From positions 930,001-994,000 of the forward strand of contig NZ_LR026983.1 in assembly GCF_900604345.1 (NCBI RefSeq): 64,000 bases of DNA, written 5' to 3'. The stretch comes from Maliibacterium massiliense. Its GTDB lineage: Bacteria > Bacillota > Clostridia > Christensenellales > Maliibacteriaceae. Shown here piece by piece: positions 9,608-18,141 of the stretch (its first letter is position 1; each line of letters begins with the position of its first letter). The notes under the pieces were generated by a model that saw only the letters and a list, made by a program, of their open reading frames with translations, was not told the origin of the DNA and made no database searches. A program made the position numbers and the translations under genes.

Positions 9608-10221
9608 TACTTGAGCTTTTCCGGCTCCGGATACACCACGCCGAAGGTATCCACCCGCATCTTCTGGATGACGGGGGGCTCTGCGGGCCGGTCCCGGAAG
9701 TCGGTGGGCAGCTTGGCGATGGCGTACACCGCGTTCATGCCCGAGACCACCTTGCCGAAGGCGGCGTACTGGCCGTCCAGGTGCGGGGCGGGCGCGACCA
9801 TGATGAAAAACTGGGAGCCTGCCGAATCGGGGTGCGCGCTGCGGGCCATGGAGAGCACGCCATCGGTATGCTTGAGGCTGTTGGCAAAGCCGTTTGCCTC
9901 AAACTCGCCGCGGATGCGCCAGCCCGGGCCGCCCATGCCGCTGCCCTCAGGGCATCCGCCCTGGATCATAAAGCCGTCGATCACGCGGTGGAAGATCAGT
10001 CCATCGTAAAAGCCCTGATTGGCCAGATGGATGAAGTTGCACACCGACTCGGGCGCGACGGCGGGATAGAGCTCCATCTCCACACGATCCCCGTTGTCCA
10101 GCTCCATCACCGCAACGGGATTGGGCTGCTGCTGGCTGGCCACGCCGCCGGCCACCTGCGCCGCGCTGCCGCCGCGATTACAGTCGCAGGCGCAGTAGGC
10201 CCTGGTTTCTCTCTGTGTCAT
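9607..10221 (-). CDS. Peptidyl-prolyl cis-trans isomerase, cyclophilin type
   Basis: 204 residues. The cyclophilin domain runs from about residue 35 to the end, with active-site segments FHRVIDGFMIQGG, GSQFFI and the late FGKVVSGM. It catalyses proline isomerisation in protein folding. The N-terminal 34 residues (Cys-, Gly- and Gln-rich, with CACDC) are not typical of the family and do not form a signal peptide, so it is probably cytoplasmic. The GGAG site is about 10 nt before the ATG. It follows the zinc-ribbon gene by 22 nt. Confidence 0.94.
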   Translation of the reverse strand: MTQRETRAYCACDCNRGGSAAQVAGGVASQQQPNPVAVMELDNGDRVEMELYPAVAPESVCNFIHLANQGFYDGLIFHRVIDGFMIQGGCPEGSGMGGPGWRIRGEFEANGFANSLKHTDGVLSMARSAHPDSAGSQFFIMVAPAPHLDGQYAAFGKVVSGMNAVYAIAKLPTDFRDRPAEPPVIQKMRVDTFGVVYPEPEKLK

Positions 10222-10243
10222 GTTCTTGATGCTCCTTTATGCG

Positions 10244-10447
10244 TTAATCGATTTCATCCTCAAAGTCAATGGGTGCAAAGTCACCCTCCTGCGCAATGGT
10301 GGGCTTGATGGGCTTGGGGAGGGGCACCGAATCGTTGCCCATGCAGGCCGCGCAGGTATAGCCGCAGGCCGGACAGGCGCAGTGGCTTTTGAGTCCCTTT
10401 TGCACCTGGCCCATATACGTTCCACAAACCGGGCATCCACACTGCAT
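10244..10447 (-). CDS. Small double zinc-ribbon protein
   Basis: 67 residues. CGCPVC near the N-terminus and CACPAC followed by CAAC make one or two zinc-ribbon knuckles; the C-terminal tail is acidic. Two in-frame ATGs are possible. AGGGG lies about 8 nt before the second (10447) and only 2-3 nt before the first (10453), which decides for 10447. First gene of the operon. Function unknown. Confidence 0.75.
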   Translation of the reverse strand: MQCGCPVCGTYMGQVQKGLKSHCACPACGYTCAACMGNDSVPLPKPIKPTIAQEGDFAPIDFEDEID

Positions 10448-10529
10448 AATCATTCCCCTTTCTCTACGGGTCCATTGCGATGAAAATGTGCCTGTTACCT
10501 GACCTAAGTGTAGTGGATTTCGCATCCTT

Positions 10530-10538
10530 ATTATACCA
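10530..10538 (-). promoter_or_regulatory. Extended -10 promoter for the zinc-ribbon/cyclophilin/recX operon
   Basis: TGG-TATAAT on the minus strand, about 80 nt before the first start. No good -35 is seen. Confidence 0.65.
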
Positions 10539-10562
10539 AAGGGGCAGCCAAAAGTATACGTC

Positions 10563-12236
10563 TCAGGTAAGATGCAGCGGCACGGCGCACGCGCCGGAGT
10601 AATCAAAAATGTAGATATCATCGCCCATGGCCAGATGGCCCGTTGCGCGCGCAAGCGCGTTGCCGGGCAGGCGCGCCAGATGGGGGAAATGATCGGCTAC
10701 CGTGCCCTGGCGGTAGGCCTGGCGCACCCGTCGCAGCACCTGGGCCGCGTCGCGCGCAGGCGGGCACCACGCTGGGGGCGCGCCGTGCCGGTTACGCGCG
10801 TAGTCGTCCAGCGCCAGCGCCCGCAAAAATGCCTCCTTGTCCTGTGCAATATCCCCGCCAAAGCGCGCAAGCACCTCATAAAGGAACGCCTCCCCGCGGC
10901 CTGCGCGGCCGTAGCCCTGGCCGCGCCAGTAGCGCGCAAGCGCGCTGTAGAGCGCGAAGTGGGAGCCGCCAAAGCACGCCCTGCGCAGCAGCGCAAGCGC
11001 GCGCGGGGCGCGCTTCGCGTTGCCGTAGCGCTCGAGCATATCCTCCACATCGTGCAGGTGGGCAAGCTGCGCAAAGGTCAGGGCATCGGTGGCCAGCACC
11101 TCGTAGGGGGCCGTGGCGCTGTAACGGCAGCGCCACGCGCCGGCGCGCGCCCGCAGCGCGCTGCCCTTGAGCAGTTTTAAAAAGCCCAGCTGCAGCACGT
11201 CGCCGCCCAGATCCATCACCGCGTCGAAGGAGCGGGCAAAGGAGGGCATGTCCTCGCCGGGCAGCCCCGCGATCAGATCCAGGTGCAGCGGCACGTTGCC
11301 CGCCTGGGCAAGGGCGCGCACCGCGCGGGAGAGGCGGGCAAAGTCCGTGCGGCGCGCCACCTGCGCAATGGTGCCCGCGTTGGTGCTCTGCACCCCCACC
11401 TCCAGGCGGATACGTCCCCTGGGCGCGGTTTTGAGCAGCGCCACGGTCTGCTCGTCGAGCAGATGGCCCGCCACCTCGCAGTGGAAGGAGGTTTGCCCCT
11501 TTCGGCCGATCAAAAAGGCAAAGAGTTCTCGCGCCCGCGCGGGGTCGGCGTTAAAGGTACGGTCCACCAGTTTGACCTGGCGCACGCCCATGTCGTCCAG
11601 GCGCGCAAGCTCCCGCTTGACGCGCGCGATGGGCAGCGCGCGCACGCCGCTGCCCGCCGAGAGGCAGTATCCGCAGCAAAACGGGCAACCCCGCGATCCC
11701 TCGTAATAAATCATCTGCCCGGGCGAGACGCGCTCTTGGGCGTAGACATCGGGCAGCGCGTTCAAATCATCCACCAGCGCGTAACGCACGCCCGTTGCAT
11801 ACCCCGACCGCGTGCACAGTCCGTCGATCGCGGGCCTGCGCTCCCCCGCCTGCCACGCTCGCACGTAGGCGGGCAGCGTCTGCTCCGCCTCGCCGCAGAG
11901 CACCGCGTCCGCTGCGCACACGCGCGCAAGCACGTCGGGCGCGTCAAAGCTCACCTCCGGTCCGCCCAATAGGATATGCACATCCGGCAGCGCCGCGCGC
12001 AGCATGCCACAGAGCGTCTCCACCAGCGCAATGTTCCAGATGTAGCAGGAAAAGCCCACCAGATCGGGCGCCTCGGCGGCAATATCGCAGAGGATGTCCA
12101 TGGCGGCATCATTGATGCTGCGCTCCAGCAGGCGGCAGGGCAGCTGCTGTGCGCGCATGGCGGCCCGCAGGCTGCGCACCGGGAGCGACGCGTGAATGTA
12201 GTGGGCGTTCAGCGCCACCAGCAGCACGTTTTTCAT
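10563..12236 (-). CDS. B12-binding-domain radical SAM protein (DUF4080 type)
   Basis: 557 residues. The N-terminal cobalamin-binding-like Rossmann domain (about 1-130) contains the GFSCYIWN and LLGGPEVSF segments. The radical SAM core has its 4Fe-4S motif CX3CX2C at C184, C188 and C191, followed by a DUF4080-like C-terminal region. The substrate is not known for this family. The ATG chosen overlaps the mutY stop in ATGA (12233-12236) and has GAGGAG upstream; a longer in-frame start at 12266 would lie inside mutY. No clear terminator follows it. Confidence 0.9.
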   Translation of the reverse strand: MKNVLLVALNAHYIHASLPVRSLRAAMRAQQLPCRLLERSINDAAMDILCDIAAEAPDLVGFSCYIWNIALVETLCGMLRAALPDVHILLGGPEVSFDAPDVLARVCAADAVLCGEAEQTLPAYVRAWQAGERRPAIDGLCTRSGYATGVRYALVDDLNALPDVYAQERVSPGQMIYYEGSRGCPFCCGYCLSAGSGVRALPIARVKRELARLDDMGVRQVKLVDRTFNADPARARELFAFLIGRKGQTSFHCEVAGHLLDEQTVALLKTAPRGRIRLEVGVQSTNAGTIAQVARRTDFARLSRAVRALAQAGNVPLHLDLIAGLPGEDMPSFARSFDAVMDLGGDVLQLGFLKLLKGSALRARAGAWRCRYSATAPYEVLATDALTFAQLAHLHDVEDMLERYGNAKRAPRALALLRRACFGGSHFALYSALARYWRGQGYGRAGRGEAFLYEVLARFGGDIAQDKEAFLRALALDDYARNRHGAPPAWCPPARDAAQVLRRVRQAYRQGTVADHFPHLARLPGNALARATGHLAMGDDIYIFDYSGACAVPLHLT

Positions 12237-13330
12237 ATGTTTTGCATCTCCTCTGCCAGCGCGCACGCCTTTTTATAGGCGGTGGGAAAGGTCAGCCGTG
12301 CGCGCGCGGAGGCGTCCACCCACTGCCCCTGCACAAGCGCAGGTCCATCTGCTATGCGGGCGCCCATGATGTGCATCTGCCATTTGACGTGGGTAAAGAC
12401 GTGCTTATGATCGCCGTAGTCAAACAGTTTGGCGTCCGCGACGCCCTGCGCCTGCAGCCAGGCGCGCGCCGCGCGCTGCGGCGTCTCCCCCGCCGCCAGA
12501 TCGCCGCTGGCAAACTCCCATAGCCCCGCAAGCAGCCCCTGCTCGGGGCGCCTGCGCACCCATACCTCTCCCTTGGCATTGCACAGCACAAGCACCCAGC
12601 GGGCAAGCGTGGGCGTGCTTTTTTTCGGGGCGCGTTTGGGGATGCACGCAAAGTCGCCGCTTGCGCGCGTGCGGCAGTGGGGCGCAAACGGGCATGCATC
12701 GCACGCGGGCGCGTTTCCCACGCAGACCCCCGCGCCGATGTCCATGATGGCCTGGTTGTAATCCCCCGGCCGCGCCTTATCCATACATTCGCACAAAAGC
12801 GCGCGCACGCACGCGCGCACCGCGGGCGCATCGATGCTCTGCTGCACACCGCACACCCGCGCCACCACGCGCAGGGCGTTGCCATCCATGGCGGGGTAGG
12901 GCTTGTTGTAGGCCATCGACAGGATGGCGCCCGCGGTGTAATCCCCGATGCCGGGCAGCTGCATCAGCGCCTCGTAGGTATCGGGCACCTGACCGCCGAA
13001 GCGGTCCCGCATCACGCAGGCCGCCTTGTGCAGGCTGCGCGCCCGCCGGTAATAGCCCAACCCCTCCCACAGCTTGAGCACGTCGTCCAGCGGTGCCGCC
13101 GCAAGCGCGTTTGCGTTTGGATAGGCCTGCATAAAGCGCAGGTAATAGCCCCGCCCCGCCTCCACGCGCGTCTGCTGCAGCAGCATCTCGCTGAGCCACA
13201 CGCCGTAGGCGCCTGCGCCGCGCCAGGGCAGGTCTCGCCTGTGGGCATCGTACCACGCAAGCAGCGCACCCGTAGACTGCGCCATGGGAGCTGCGTCGAT
13301 CTGAATGGAAGCATTGTTTTTTTCGCTCAT
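12233..13330 (-). CDS. mutY: A/G-specific adenine glycosylase
   Basis: 365 residues. Removes adenine mispaired with 8-oxoguanine. Catalytic Glu48 lies in LSEMLLQQTR, the helix-hairpin-helix is LPGIGDYTAGAI, and the catalytic Asp149 is in AMDGN. The 4Fe-4S cluster motif CX6CX2CX5C is at 203-219. A NUDIX-like C-terminal domain with the 8-oxoG-recognition segment HVFTHVKW follows. GAGG is 6 nt before the ATG. Co-transcribed with the radical SAM gene. Confidence 0.97.
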   Translation of the reverse strand: MSEKNNASIQIDAAPMAQSTGALLAWYDAHRRDLPWRGAGAYGVWLSEMLLQQTRVEAGRGYYLRFMQAYPNANALAAAPLDDVLKLWEGLGYYRRARSLHKAACVMRDRFGGQVPDTYEALMQLPGIGDYTAGAILSMAYNKPYPAMDGNALRVVARVCGVQQSIDAPAVRACVRALLCECMDKARPGDYNQAIMDIGAGVCVGNAPACDACPFAPHCRTRASGDFACIPKRAPKKSTPTLARWVLVLCNAKGEVWVRRRPEQGLLAGLWEFASGDLAAGETPQRAARAWLQAQGVADAKLFDYGDHKHVFTHVKWQMHIMGARIADGPALVQGQWVDASARARLTFPTAYKKACALAEEMQNI

Positions 13331-13363
13331 GTTTCGCCTCTTATGTGTTCTGCAGGTACCCTT

Positions 13364-13391
13364 ATTGTAGCATAAAAAAAGAACGTCTCAA
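13364..13391 (-). promoter_or_regulatory. Promoter of mutY, overlapping the upstream terminator
   Basis: TTGAGA (13386-13391), 16-nt spacer, TACAAT (13364-13369) on the minus strand. The -35 lies in the hairpin loop and arm of the upstream terminator, and the T-tract is inside the spacer. Confidence 0.65.
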
Positions 13392-13398
13392 AACGTTC
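13374..13398 (-). terminator. Terminator of the small membrane-protein gene
   Basis: GAACGT/ACGTTC stem with a 6-nt loop, then seven T, on the minus strand. Confidence 0.75.
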
Positions 13399-13494
13399 GT
13401 CGTGTGGCGCAGGGTTGGTTGACGGGACGGCCCGAGCGCCCCTCTGCGCCCGTGGGGCGCGGGGAATGTGTGTGTATGGACGCCGGCGGACGCG

Positions 13495-13698
13495 CTACGG
13501 TTCGCGGGTGAGCGAGGGCACCACCACCACGTTTGCAGGGGTGGTGTGGGCAAACGTATCCACTTTGGGCTGGTAGGTTGCAAAGTACGTCATCACCAGC
13601 ACAGTCAGCGCGACCAGCGCGGTGAGGATAAGCGCCACCTTTTTGCCCTTGCGGCGGGCGCGGCAGCGGCGCGACGGGATGCGCATATCCATCTGCAT
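13495..13698 (-). CDS. Small single-pass membrane protein, unrecognised
   Basis: 67 residues from the preferred ATG at 13698 (GAGG 6 nt upstream). An alternative ATG at 13710 has AAAGG too close. A basic N-terminus (RIPSRRCRARRKGKK) precedes one membrane helix of about 22 residues and a short outer tail. The basic-in arrangement puts the C-terminus outside. It is a single-gene unit with an extended -10 promoter upstream and a terminator downstream, which supports it as real. Function unknown. Confidence 0.65.
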   Translation of the reverse strand: MQMDMRIPSRRCRARRKGKKVALILTALVALTVLVMTYFATYQPKVDTFAHTTPANVVVVPSLTREP

Positions 13699-13735
13699 GG
13701 CAGGCCTCATACCTTTCCAACGATATTTGTTTATC

Positions 13736-13744
13736 AGTATAGCA
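13736..13744 (-). promoter_or_regulatory. Extended -10 promoter of the small membrane-protein gene
   Basis: TGC-TATACT on the minus strand, about 38 nt before the start. No clear -35. Confidence 0.6.
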
Positions 13745-13796
13745 CAGTTTTTCCACATCTGCATGCAAAATACGTACTTTGCATCGACAATTCAAC

Positions 13797-13856
13797 AAAA
13801 AAATACAATAAAGATGCCTATTGGATGGTTTTCCCTCCATCAGGCACCTTTATTGT
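13797..13856 (-). terminator. Strong terminator after the DUF1540 gene
   Basis: Outer 15-pair stem (13805-13819 with 13842-13856, one G-T wobble) enclosing a GATGG/CCATC inner hairpin, then TATTTTTTT on the minus strand. Confidence 0.9.
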
Positions 13857-13874
13857 TCGGCGGCACGCCGCCTG

Positions 13875-14039
13875 TTACTTCAGTTCGAAGGATTTGCAGT
13901 CGGTGCACTGGTCCACGGTGGGGTTCAGCTCATGGGTGCCCACGGTGATGCAGTCCAGAGAGCAGTAGTTCTCCTGCTCGCAGTGATGCGTGCACTGCTG
14001 CACAGTGCAGCGGATGCTTTTGTTTGCCTGGCAAGCCAT
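13875..14039 (-). CDS. DUF1540 cysteine-rich small protein
   Basis: 54 residues with seven cysteines in C..C patterns (RCTVQQC, CEQENYC, CITVGTH, QCTDCK), matching the DUF1540 family, a likely metal-binding small protein common in clostridia, some of them spore-related. A strong AAGGAGG site is 9-10 nt before the ATG. Monocistronic, with a strong terminator. Role unknown. Confidence 0.85.
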   Translation of the reverse strand: MACQANKSIRCTVQQCTHHCEQENYCSLDCITVGTHELNPTVDQCTDCKSFELK

Positions 14040-14132
14040 TGGTTCATTCCTCCTTCCATCTGATGTCCTGCTTTAGGATGCCTCAAAGCGCGCGGTTTTA
14101 TGTCGAGGCCCGATGGTGCTTTTTTGCATAGC

Positions 14133-14173
14133 AAAATCTTCCGCGTGTGGGAGAAACAGCAGCGGAAGATTTT
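14133..14173. terminator. Hairpin after the transketolase operon
   Basis: Perfect 12-pair stem AAAATCTTCCGC/GCGGAAGATTTT. The four-T tail is part of the stem, so terminator strength is uncertain. It works in either orientation. Confidence 0.6.
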
Positions 14174-14210
14174 CCCTATAGGAGGTAAGCATTTTACTGC
14201 GCTTGCTTTT

Positions 14211-15137
14211 TTATTTTTTGATGAGGTCACGCGCAACGCGCGCGACGTTCTGCGCCGTCAGGCCGAAGCGCGCGAAGAGGTCCTCCGCGCTTCCCGAGCG
14301 GCCGAACACATCCGGCAGGCCCACGCGCGCCACGGGCGCGGGGGCTTTTTCCGCAACCGTCTCGCATACCGCGCCGCCTAGGCCGCCCAGCACGCTGTGG
14401 TCCTCTATGGTGACGATACCGCCCGTCTGACGGGCCGCGGCGATCACCGCTTCTTCGTCCAAAGGCTTGATGCTGTACATATCCAGCACGCGTGCCTGCA
14501 CGCCCGCCGCACCGAGCAGCTCCGCCGCCTCCAGCGCCACCGGCACCATATTGCCGCAGGCAAGCAGCGCCACATCGTCGCCCGCGCGCAGGGTCACGCT
14601 GCCCCCGATGGGGAAGGCGCGCGCTGCGTCGTAAAGCTCAGGGCTGGTGCCGCGGCCCATACGGATGTAAAACGGCCCTGGCGTATAGGCGATGCGCCGC
14701 GTCAGATCGCGCGTCATGTTGGGTGTGGAGGGTACGATTACGCCGATGCCCGGTACAGCGCGCATGATGGCGATATCCTCCACCGACTGGTGGGTGCCGC
14801 CGTCCTGCGCGGTCTCCACGCCCGCGTGGGTACCTGCGATCTTGACGTTGAAATGGTTGTAGCACACACCATTTCGCAGCTGGTCGAGCGCACGCATGCT
14901 GGAAAACACCGCAAAGCTGCCGCAAAACGGGATCAAATCGCACGTGGCAAGGCCCGCCGCAACGGATACCATGTTCTGCTCGGCAATGCCGCAGTTGAAG
15001 TAGCGCTCAGGGCACGCTTCCTTAAGAGGTGCGACGTTCATGCAGGAGGCCGCGTCGGCGTCCACCACCACGATGCGCGGATCTTCCTTTGCCAGCGCCA
15101 GGATGGTTTCGCCAAAGACTGTTCTGTTTGCAATCAT
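14211..15137 (-). CDS. Transketolase, C-terminal subunit
   Basis: 308 residues: the pyrimidine-binding and C-terminal domains of transketolase, as in the split transketolases of many Bacillota. Visible features include CGIAEQNM (active-site Glu region), FAVFSSMRALDQ and the HAGVETAQDGGTHQ segment. With the N-terminal subunit it makes a ThDP enzyme moving two-carbon ketol units. The start overlaps the N-subunit stop in ATGA. Last gene of the sgc-like operon. Confidence 0.95.
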   Translation of the reverse strand: MIANRTVFGETILALAKEDPRIVVVDADAASCMNVAPLKEACPERYFNCGIAEQNMVSVAAGLATCDLIPFCGSFAVFSSMRALDQLRNGVCYNHFNVKIAGTHAGVETAQDGGTHQSVEDIAIMRAVPGIGVIVPSTPNMTRDLTRRIAYTPGPFYIRMGRGTSPELYDAARAFPIGGSVTLRAGDDVALLACGNMVPVALEAAELLGAAGVQARVLDMYSIKPLDEEAVIAAARQTGGIVTIEDHSVLGGLGGAVCETVAEKAPAPVARVGLPDVFGRSGSAEDLFARFGLTAQNVARVARDLIKK

Positions 15138-15958
15138 GCCTGCTCGCCTCCTAACTGCCGCATCGCCTCGGCATATTGTTCATCATCCGGAATCGCGCTG
15201 TGCCATTTGGCCAGGCCCTCCATGAAGGAGACGCCCTTGCCCTTGATGGTATCAGCCACGATCATGATTGGCGGACCCACCGGACGATCCTCCAGCGCAT
15301 CGAGCGTGCGCACAATCTGGCGCATGTCGTGCCCGTCGATGCGCACCACCTGCCAGCCGAACGCGCTAAACTTGGCGCATACGTCGCCCATGGGCAGAAT
15401 TTCCTCGTTGGTGCCGCCCATCTGCACCTTGTTGTAATCCAGAATGCCGATCAGGTTGCCCGTCTGGTGTGCAGCCGCCGCCATCAGCGCCTCCCACACC
15501 TGGCCCTCCTGTATCTCGCCGTCGCCTACCATGCAGAAGACCTTGCTGTCCTTCTTCAGGTAGCGCAGGCCCAGCGCCATGCCCAGCGCGGCGGACATGC
15601 CCTGGCCCAGCGGGCCGGAGGACATATCGATGCCTGGCGTTTTGGTTCCGGGCGCGCCCTGCAGATGGCTCTCGATGCAGCGTAGATGGGAAAGCTCTTC
15701 CAGCGGGAAGTAGCCGCGCCGCGCAAGCGCCGCGTAGAGCACGGGGCCCGCGTGGCCCTTGCTGAGTACAAAGCGGTCCCGGTCCTCCCACTGCGGCTGC
15801 TCGGGGCGCAGGCGCAGTTTATCAAAGTAGAGCGCCGCCACGATATCGGCCGCGGACAGGCTGCCGCCGATGTGCCCAGAGCGCACATGGTGCACGCACT
15901 CGATCACATCGCGCCGCAGCTGCCGGGCCATGCCCTGCAAATACGCAATTCTATCCAA
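15134..15958 (-). CDS. Transketolase, N-terminal subunit
   Basis: 274 residues. The ThDP pyrophosphate-binding domain contains GDGEIQEGQVWEA and a later N for Mg2+ (DYNKVQMGG), plus the GHIGGSLS and GHAGPVLYA segments. The start is TTG with AAGGAGG about 11 nt upstream; the next in-frame ATG (15931) has no site. Coupled to the C-subunit. Its presence in a sugar operon points to pentose or pentulose phosphate interconversion. Confidence 0.94.
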   Translation of the reverse strand: MDRIAYLQGMARQLRRDVIECVHHVRSGHIGGSLSAADIVAALYFDKLRLRPEQPQWEDRDRFVLSKGHAGPVLYAALARRGYFPLEELSHLRCIESHLQGAPGTKTPGIDMSSGPLGQGMSAALGMALGLRYLKKDSKVFCMVGDGEIQEGQVWEALMAAAAHQTGNLIGILDYNKVQMGGTNEEILPMGDVCAKFSAFGWQVVRIDGHDMRQIVRTLDALEDRPVGPPIMIVADTIKGKGVSFMEGLAKWHSAIPDDEQYAEAMRQLGGEQA

Positions 15959-16000
15959 CGTCTATGTCGCCTCCTTGTCACTTACCCTTGCCATAAGGAT

Positions 16001-16059
16001 ATTCCGCCCGCGCGGGCCAGCGCAGAGCGCCCGCTCCCCGCTGGCCGCATAGGCGGAAT
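16001..16059. other. Long intercistronic stem-loop
   Basis: ATTCCGCC/GGCGGAAT (16001-16008 with 16052-16059) encloses further GC-rich pairing. It separates the binding-protein gene from transketolase. Such hairpins often protect the upstream mRNA, so that the binding protein is made in excess. No T-tract, so it is not a full terminator. Confidence 0.5.
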
Positions 16060-16076
16060 GTCTGCCGGCTCCGTTC

Positions 16077-17105
16077 TTATTTCATGTACTCTTCCACGTT
16101 GTCCTTATCCACCCATTCAACGGGGTAGAGGATCAGCTGCTCTTCGGGTTTTTTGCCATCGAGGATGCCGAAGACGGTTTCAATGCCCAGTTTTGCCATG
16201 CCGGCGGGGAACTGCGCGGCGGAACCATACTGTTTGCCTTCCTTGATGAAGCCCTTGGCGATATCGCTTGCGTTGACGCCGCCGATGAGGATCTTGCCCT
16301 CATACTTGGTGCCGGACACGGCCGAGATCACGCCCTGGGACGGGGTATCGGAGAAGGTCCACACCGCGTCCATCTCCGTGGGATACGCCTGCATGAAGTT
16401 GGTCATGACTTCCAGCGCTTTATCCACGGTGGCGCAGCCGTCCTCGGTGGCCAGGATTTTGATGTCGGGCCATTTTTTCAGCTCTTCGTCGCGGCCGTCG
16501 GCGCGGGTGCGAGAGTTGGTGTTGGTGCTGTTCTCCAGGCAGATCAGGTTGCCTTTGCCGCCCATGGCCTCGGCCAGCTTCTCCATCTCCAGGCGGCCCG
16601 CCTCGAAGTTATCGGTGACGATGACAGCGTCCGCCTTGGAGGTATCGCTGCAGGGGGAGTCCACGATCACGGTGGGGATGCCCTTGGAGGCCAGCATGTC
16701 CATGGAGGACTGCGAGGCCTTGGGGTCGCTGCAGATCAGGATCACGCCGTCCACCTTCTGGTTGATCAAATCCTCGACGTTGTTCATCTCTTTGAGGGCG
16801 TCGTAGTTGCACTCCAGCATGATCATCTCATCGTCGGTGCCGTTCTCCTTGTTGTGCGCCTCCATCGCCTCCTCCGCGCCGCGGATCAGCTCCACGCAGT
16901 ACGGGGTGGAGAAGGTGGGGATGACAAAGCCGATGGTGCGCTTTTCCTTGGCGCTCTGGGACGGGCTTGCGGAGGCAGAAGCGCTTGCAGAGGCAGAGGC
17001 GCTTGCGGAGGGTTCCTGTTTGGCGGGTGCACAGCCAACCAGCGCCATCACCAGCGTCAGCATTAGCAGCCATGCAAAGAGCATACGAATGTGGTTTTTC
17101 TTCAT
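16077..17105 (-). CDS. Sugar-binding lipoprotein (periplasmic-binding-protein family)
   Basis: 342 residues. A lipoprotein signal with lipobox LVGC is followed by a low-complexity Ser-Ala repeat linker (about 32-50). The type-1 sugar-binding fold starts at KRTIGFVIPTFSTPYC and includes DGVILICSDP and VWTFSDTPSQG. It should present a sugar at the outer membrane face to an ABC permease, but no permease or ATPase gene is next to it. It lies 118 nt before the transketolase pair, separated by a stem-loop. The alternating Ser/Ala codons are a short DNA repeat that may vary in length between strains. Confidence 0.92.
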   Translation of the reverse strand: MKKNHIRMLFAWLLMLTLVMALVGCAPAKQEPSASASASASASASASPSQSAKEKRTIGFVIPTFSTPYCVELIRGAEEAMEAHNKENGTDDEMIMLECNYDALKEMNNVEDLINQKVDGVILICSDPKASQSSMDMLASKGIPTVIVDSPCSDTSKADAVIVTDNFEAGRLEMEKLAEAMGGKGNLICLENSTNTNSRTRADGRDEELKKWPDIKILATEDGCATVDKALEVMTNFMQAYPTEMDAVWTFSDTPSQGVISAVSGTKYEGKILIGGVNASDIAKGFIKEGKQYGSAAQFPAGMAKLGIETVFGILDGKKPEEQLILYPVEWVDKDNVEEYMK

Positions 17106-17162
17106 ACAAACTTTCCTTTCTTTTGTGGGAGTGTCCTACAGGAATGTTTTTGTCTTTGGGAA

Positions 17163-17196
17163 CGTTTCGCTTATTGCGAAATGAATGGCCATTCAT
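17163..17196. promoter_or_regulatory. Two adjacent palindromes upstream of the binding-protein gene
   Basis: TTTCGC-N5-GCGAAA (17165-17181) directly followed by the perfect 16-bp palindrome ATGAATGGCCATTCAT (17181-17196). A CGTTTC box overlaps the first and resembles the TTGAAACG boxes near the DeoR gene. Possible internal operator. Confidence 0.4.
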
Positions 17197-17231
17197 AAAC
17201 GCTCTTGGTTGCATATTTGGTTTCTTTTCGA

Positions 17232-18116
17232 TCAGGCAAGGTTGAGAATCACGTCCAGTGCGCGCGCCGCGCTGTACACCGTGGCCTCGGGCGCATTTTG
17301 GTAGGGTGTCAGCTCCGCGCTGACCCAGCCATCGTAACCCATGGCGCGCACCTGGCGCATCACGGCGGAAAAATCCACGTCGCCCGAGAGCAGATCCACA
17401 AACCCCGAGAGCGTGGCGCTGCCGCGGCGGAAGTCCTTGAAGTGCATCTGGCGGATATGCGGCGCCAGGATACGGATCCAGTGCTCGGGATAGCCGTAGA
17501 GCAGCATGTTGCCGGTATCCAGATACATGCCCACGTCGGGCGAACCAATCTGCTCGATAAACTGCTTGAACTCCAGCGGCGAGGTCAAAAACTTGCTCCA
17601 GATGTTCTCGATGGCAATGGTCACGCCGTGCTCCCTGGCCAGCGGCGCAAGTTCGATGTAGCCCTCCAGCGCGCGGTTGTAGGCATCCTGGTAGTCCACC
17701 ACCTCGGCGCTGACGTCGTAATAGATCACATTGGGGTCTGCAAAGAGGTTGACGCTTTTAAAATCCACCCCCACAAAGCCGGGCAGCGTCAAAATGGTTT
17801 GGACGCCCAATACCTCTGCAATGCGCATCTGCAGACGGATGTTGTCCTTGGCCGCCTGACGGACGGCGGGGTCCTTGCTGGTGAGCGAGCTCTGCCAGCT
17901 CATGCTGCAGGCCAGGCCGTGCAGGGTGATACCGGTATCGCGCGCCACGCGGGCGATCTGTTTCAACGCCGCATCCGTGGATTCGGCGCTCAGCTCCCCG
18001 CGCTGGGTGATGGAAAATTCGATGCCGTCGATCCCCGCGCGCTTGGCAAGCTGCATTTTTTCCGCAATGCTCATATCCCCTGGCAGGGAAAAGCCGGTAA
18101 TGCCTTTTTTGATCAT
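17232..18116 (-). CDS. Sugar-phosphate isomerase/epimerase-like TIM barrel
   Basis: 294 residues of the xylose-isomerase-like TIM-barrel (AP-endonuclease 2) superfamily. Metal-ligand segments visible are IAIENIW, DVGMYLDTGNM, IRQMHFKDF and the late VSAELTPY. Probably isomerises or epimerises a sugar or sugar phosphate made available by the operon. The ATG is behind GGAGG (8 nt). A longer in-frame start would run back into the previous gene. Substrate unknown. Confidence 0.88.
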   Translation of the reverse strand: MIKKGITGFSLPGDMSIAEKMQLAKRAGIDGIEFSITQRGELSAESTDAALKQIARVARDTGITLHGLACSMSWQSSLTSKDPAVRQAAKDNIRLQMRIAEVLGVQTILTLPGFVGVDFKSVNLFADPNVIYYDVSAEVVDYQDAYNRALEGYIELAPLAREHGVTIAIENIWSKFLTSPLEFKQFIEQIGSPDVGMYLDTGNMLLYGYPEHWIRILAPHIRQMHFKDFRRGSATLSGFVDLLSGDVDFSAVMRQVRAMGYDGWVSAELTPYQNAPEATVYSAARALDVILNLA

Positions 18117-18141
18117 GGGCGCGCCTCCTTTTTTACTGGCG

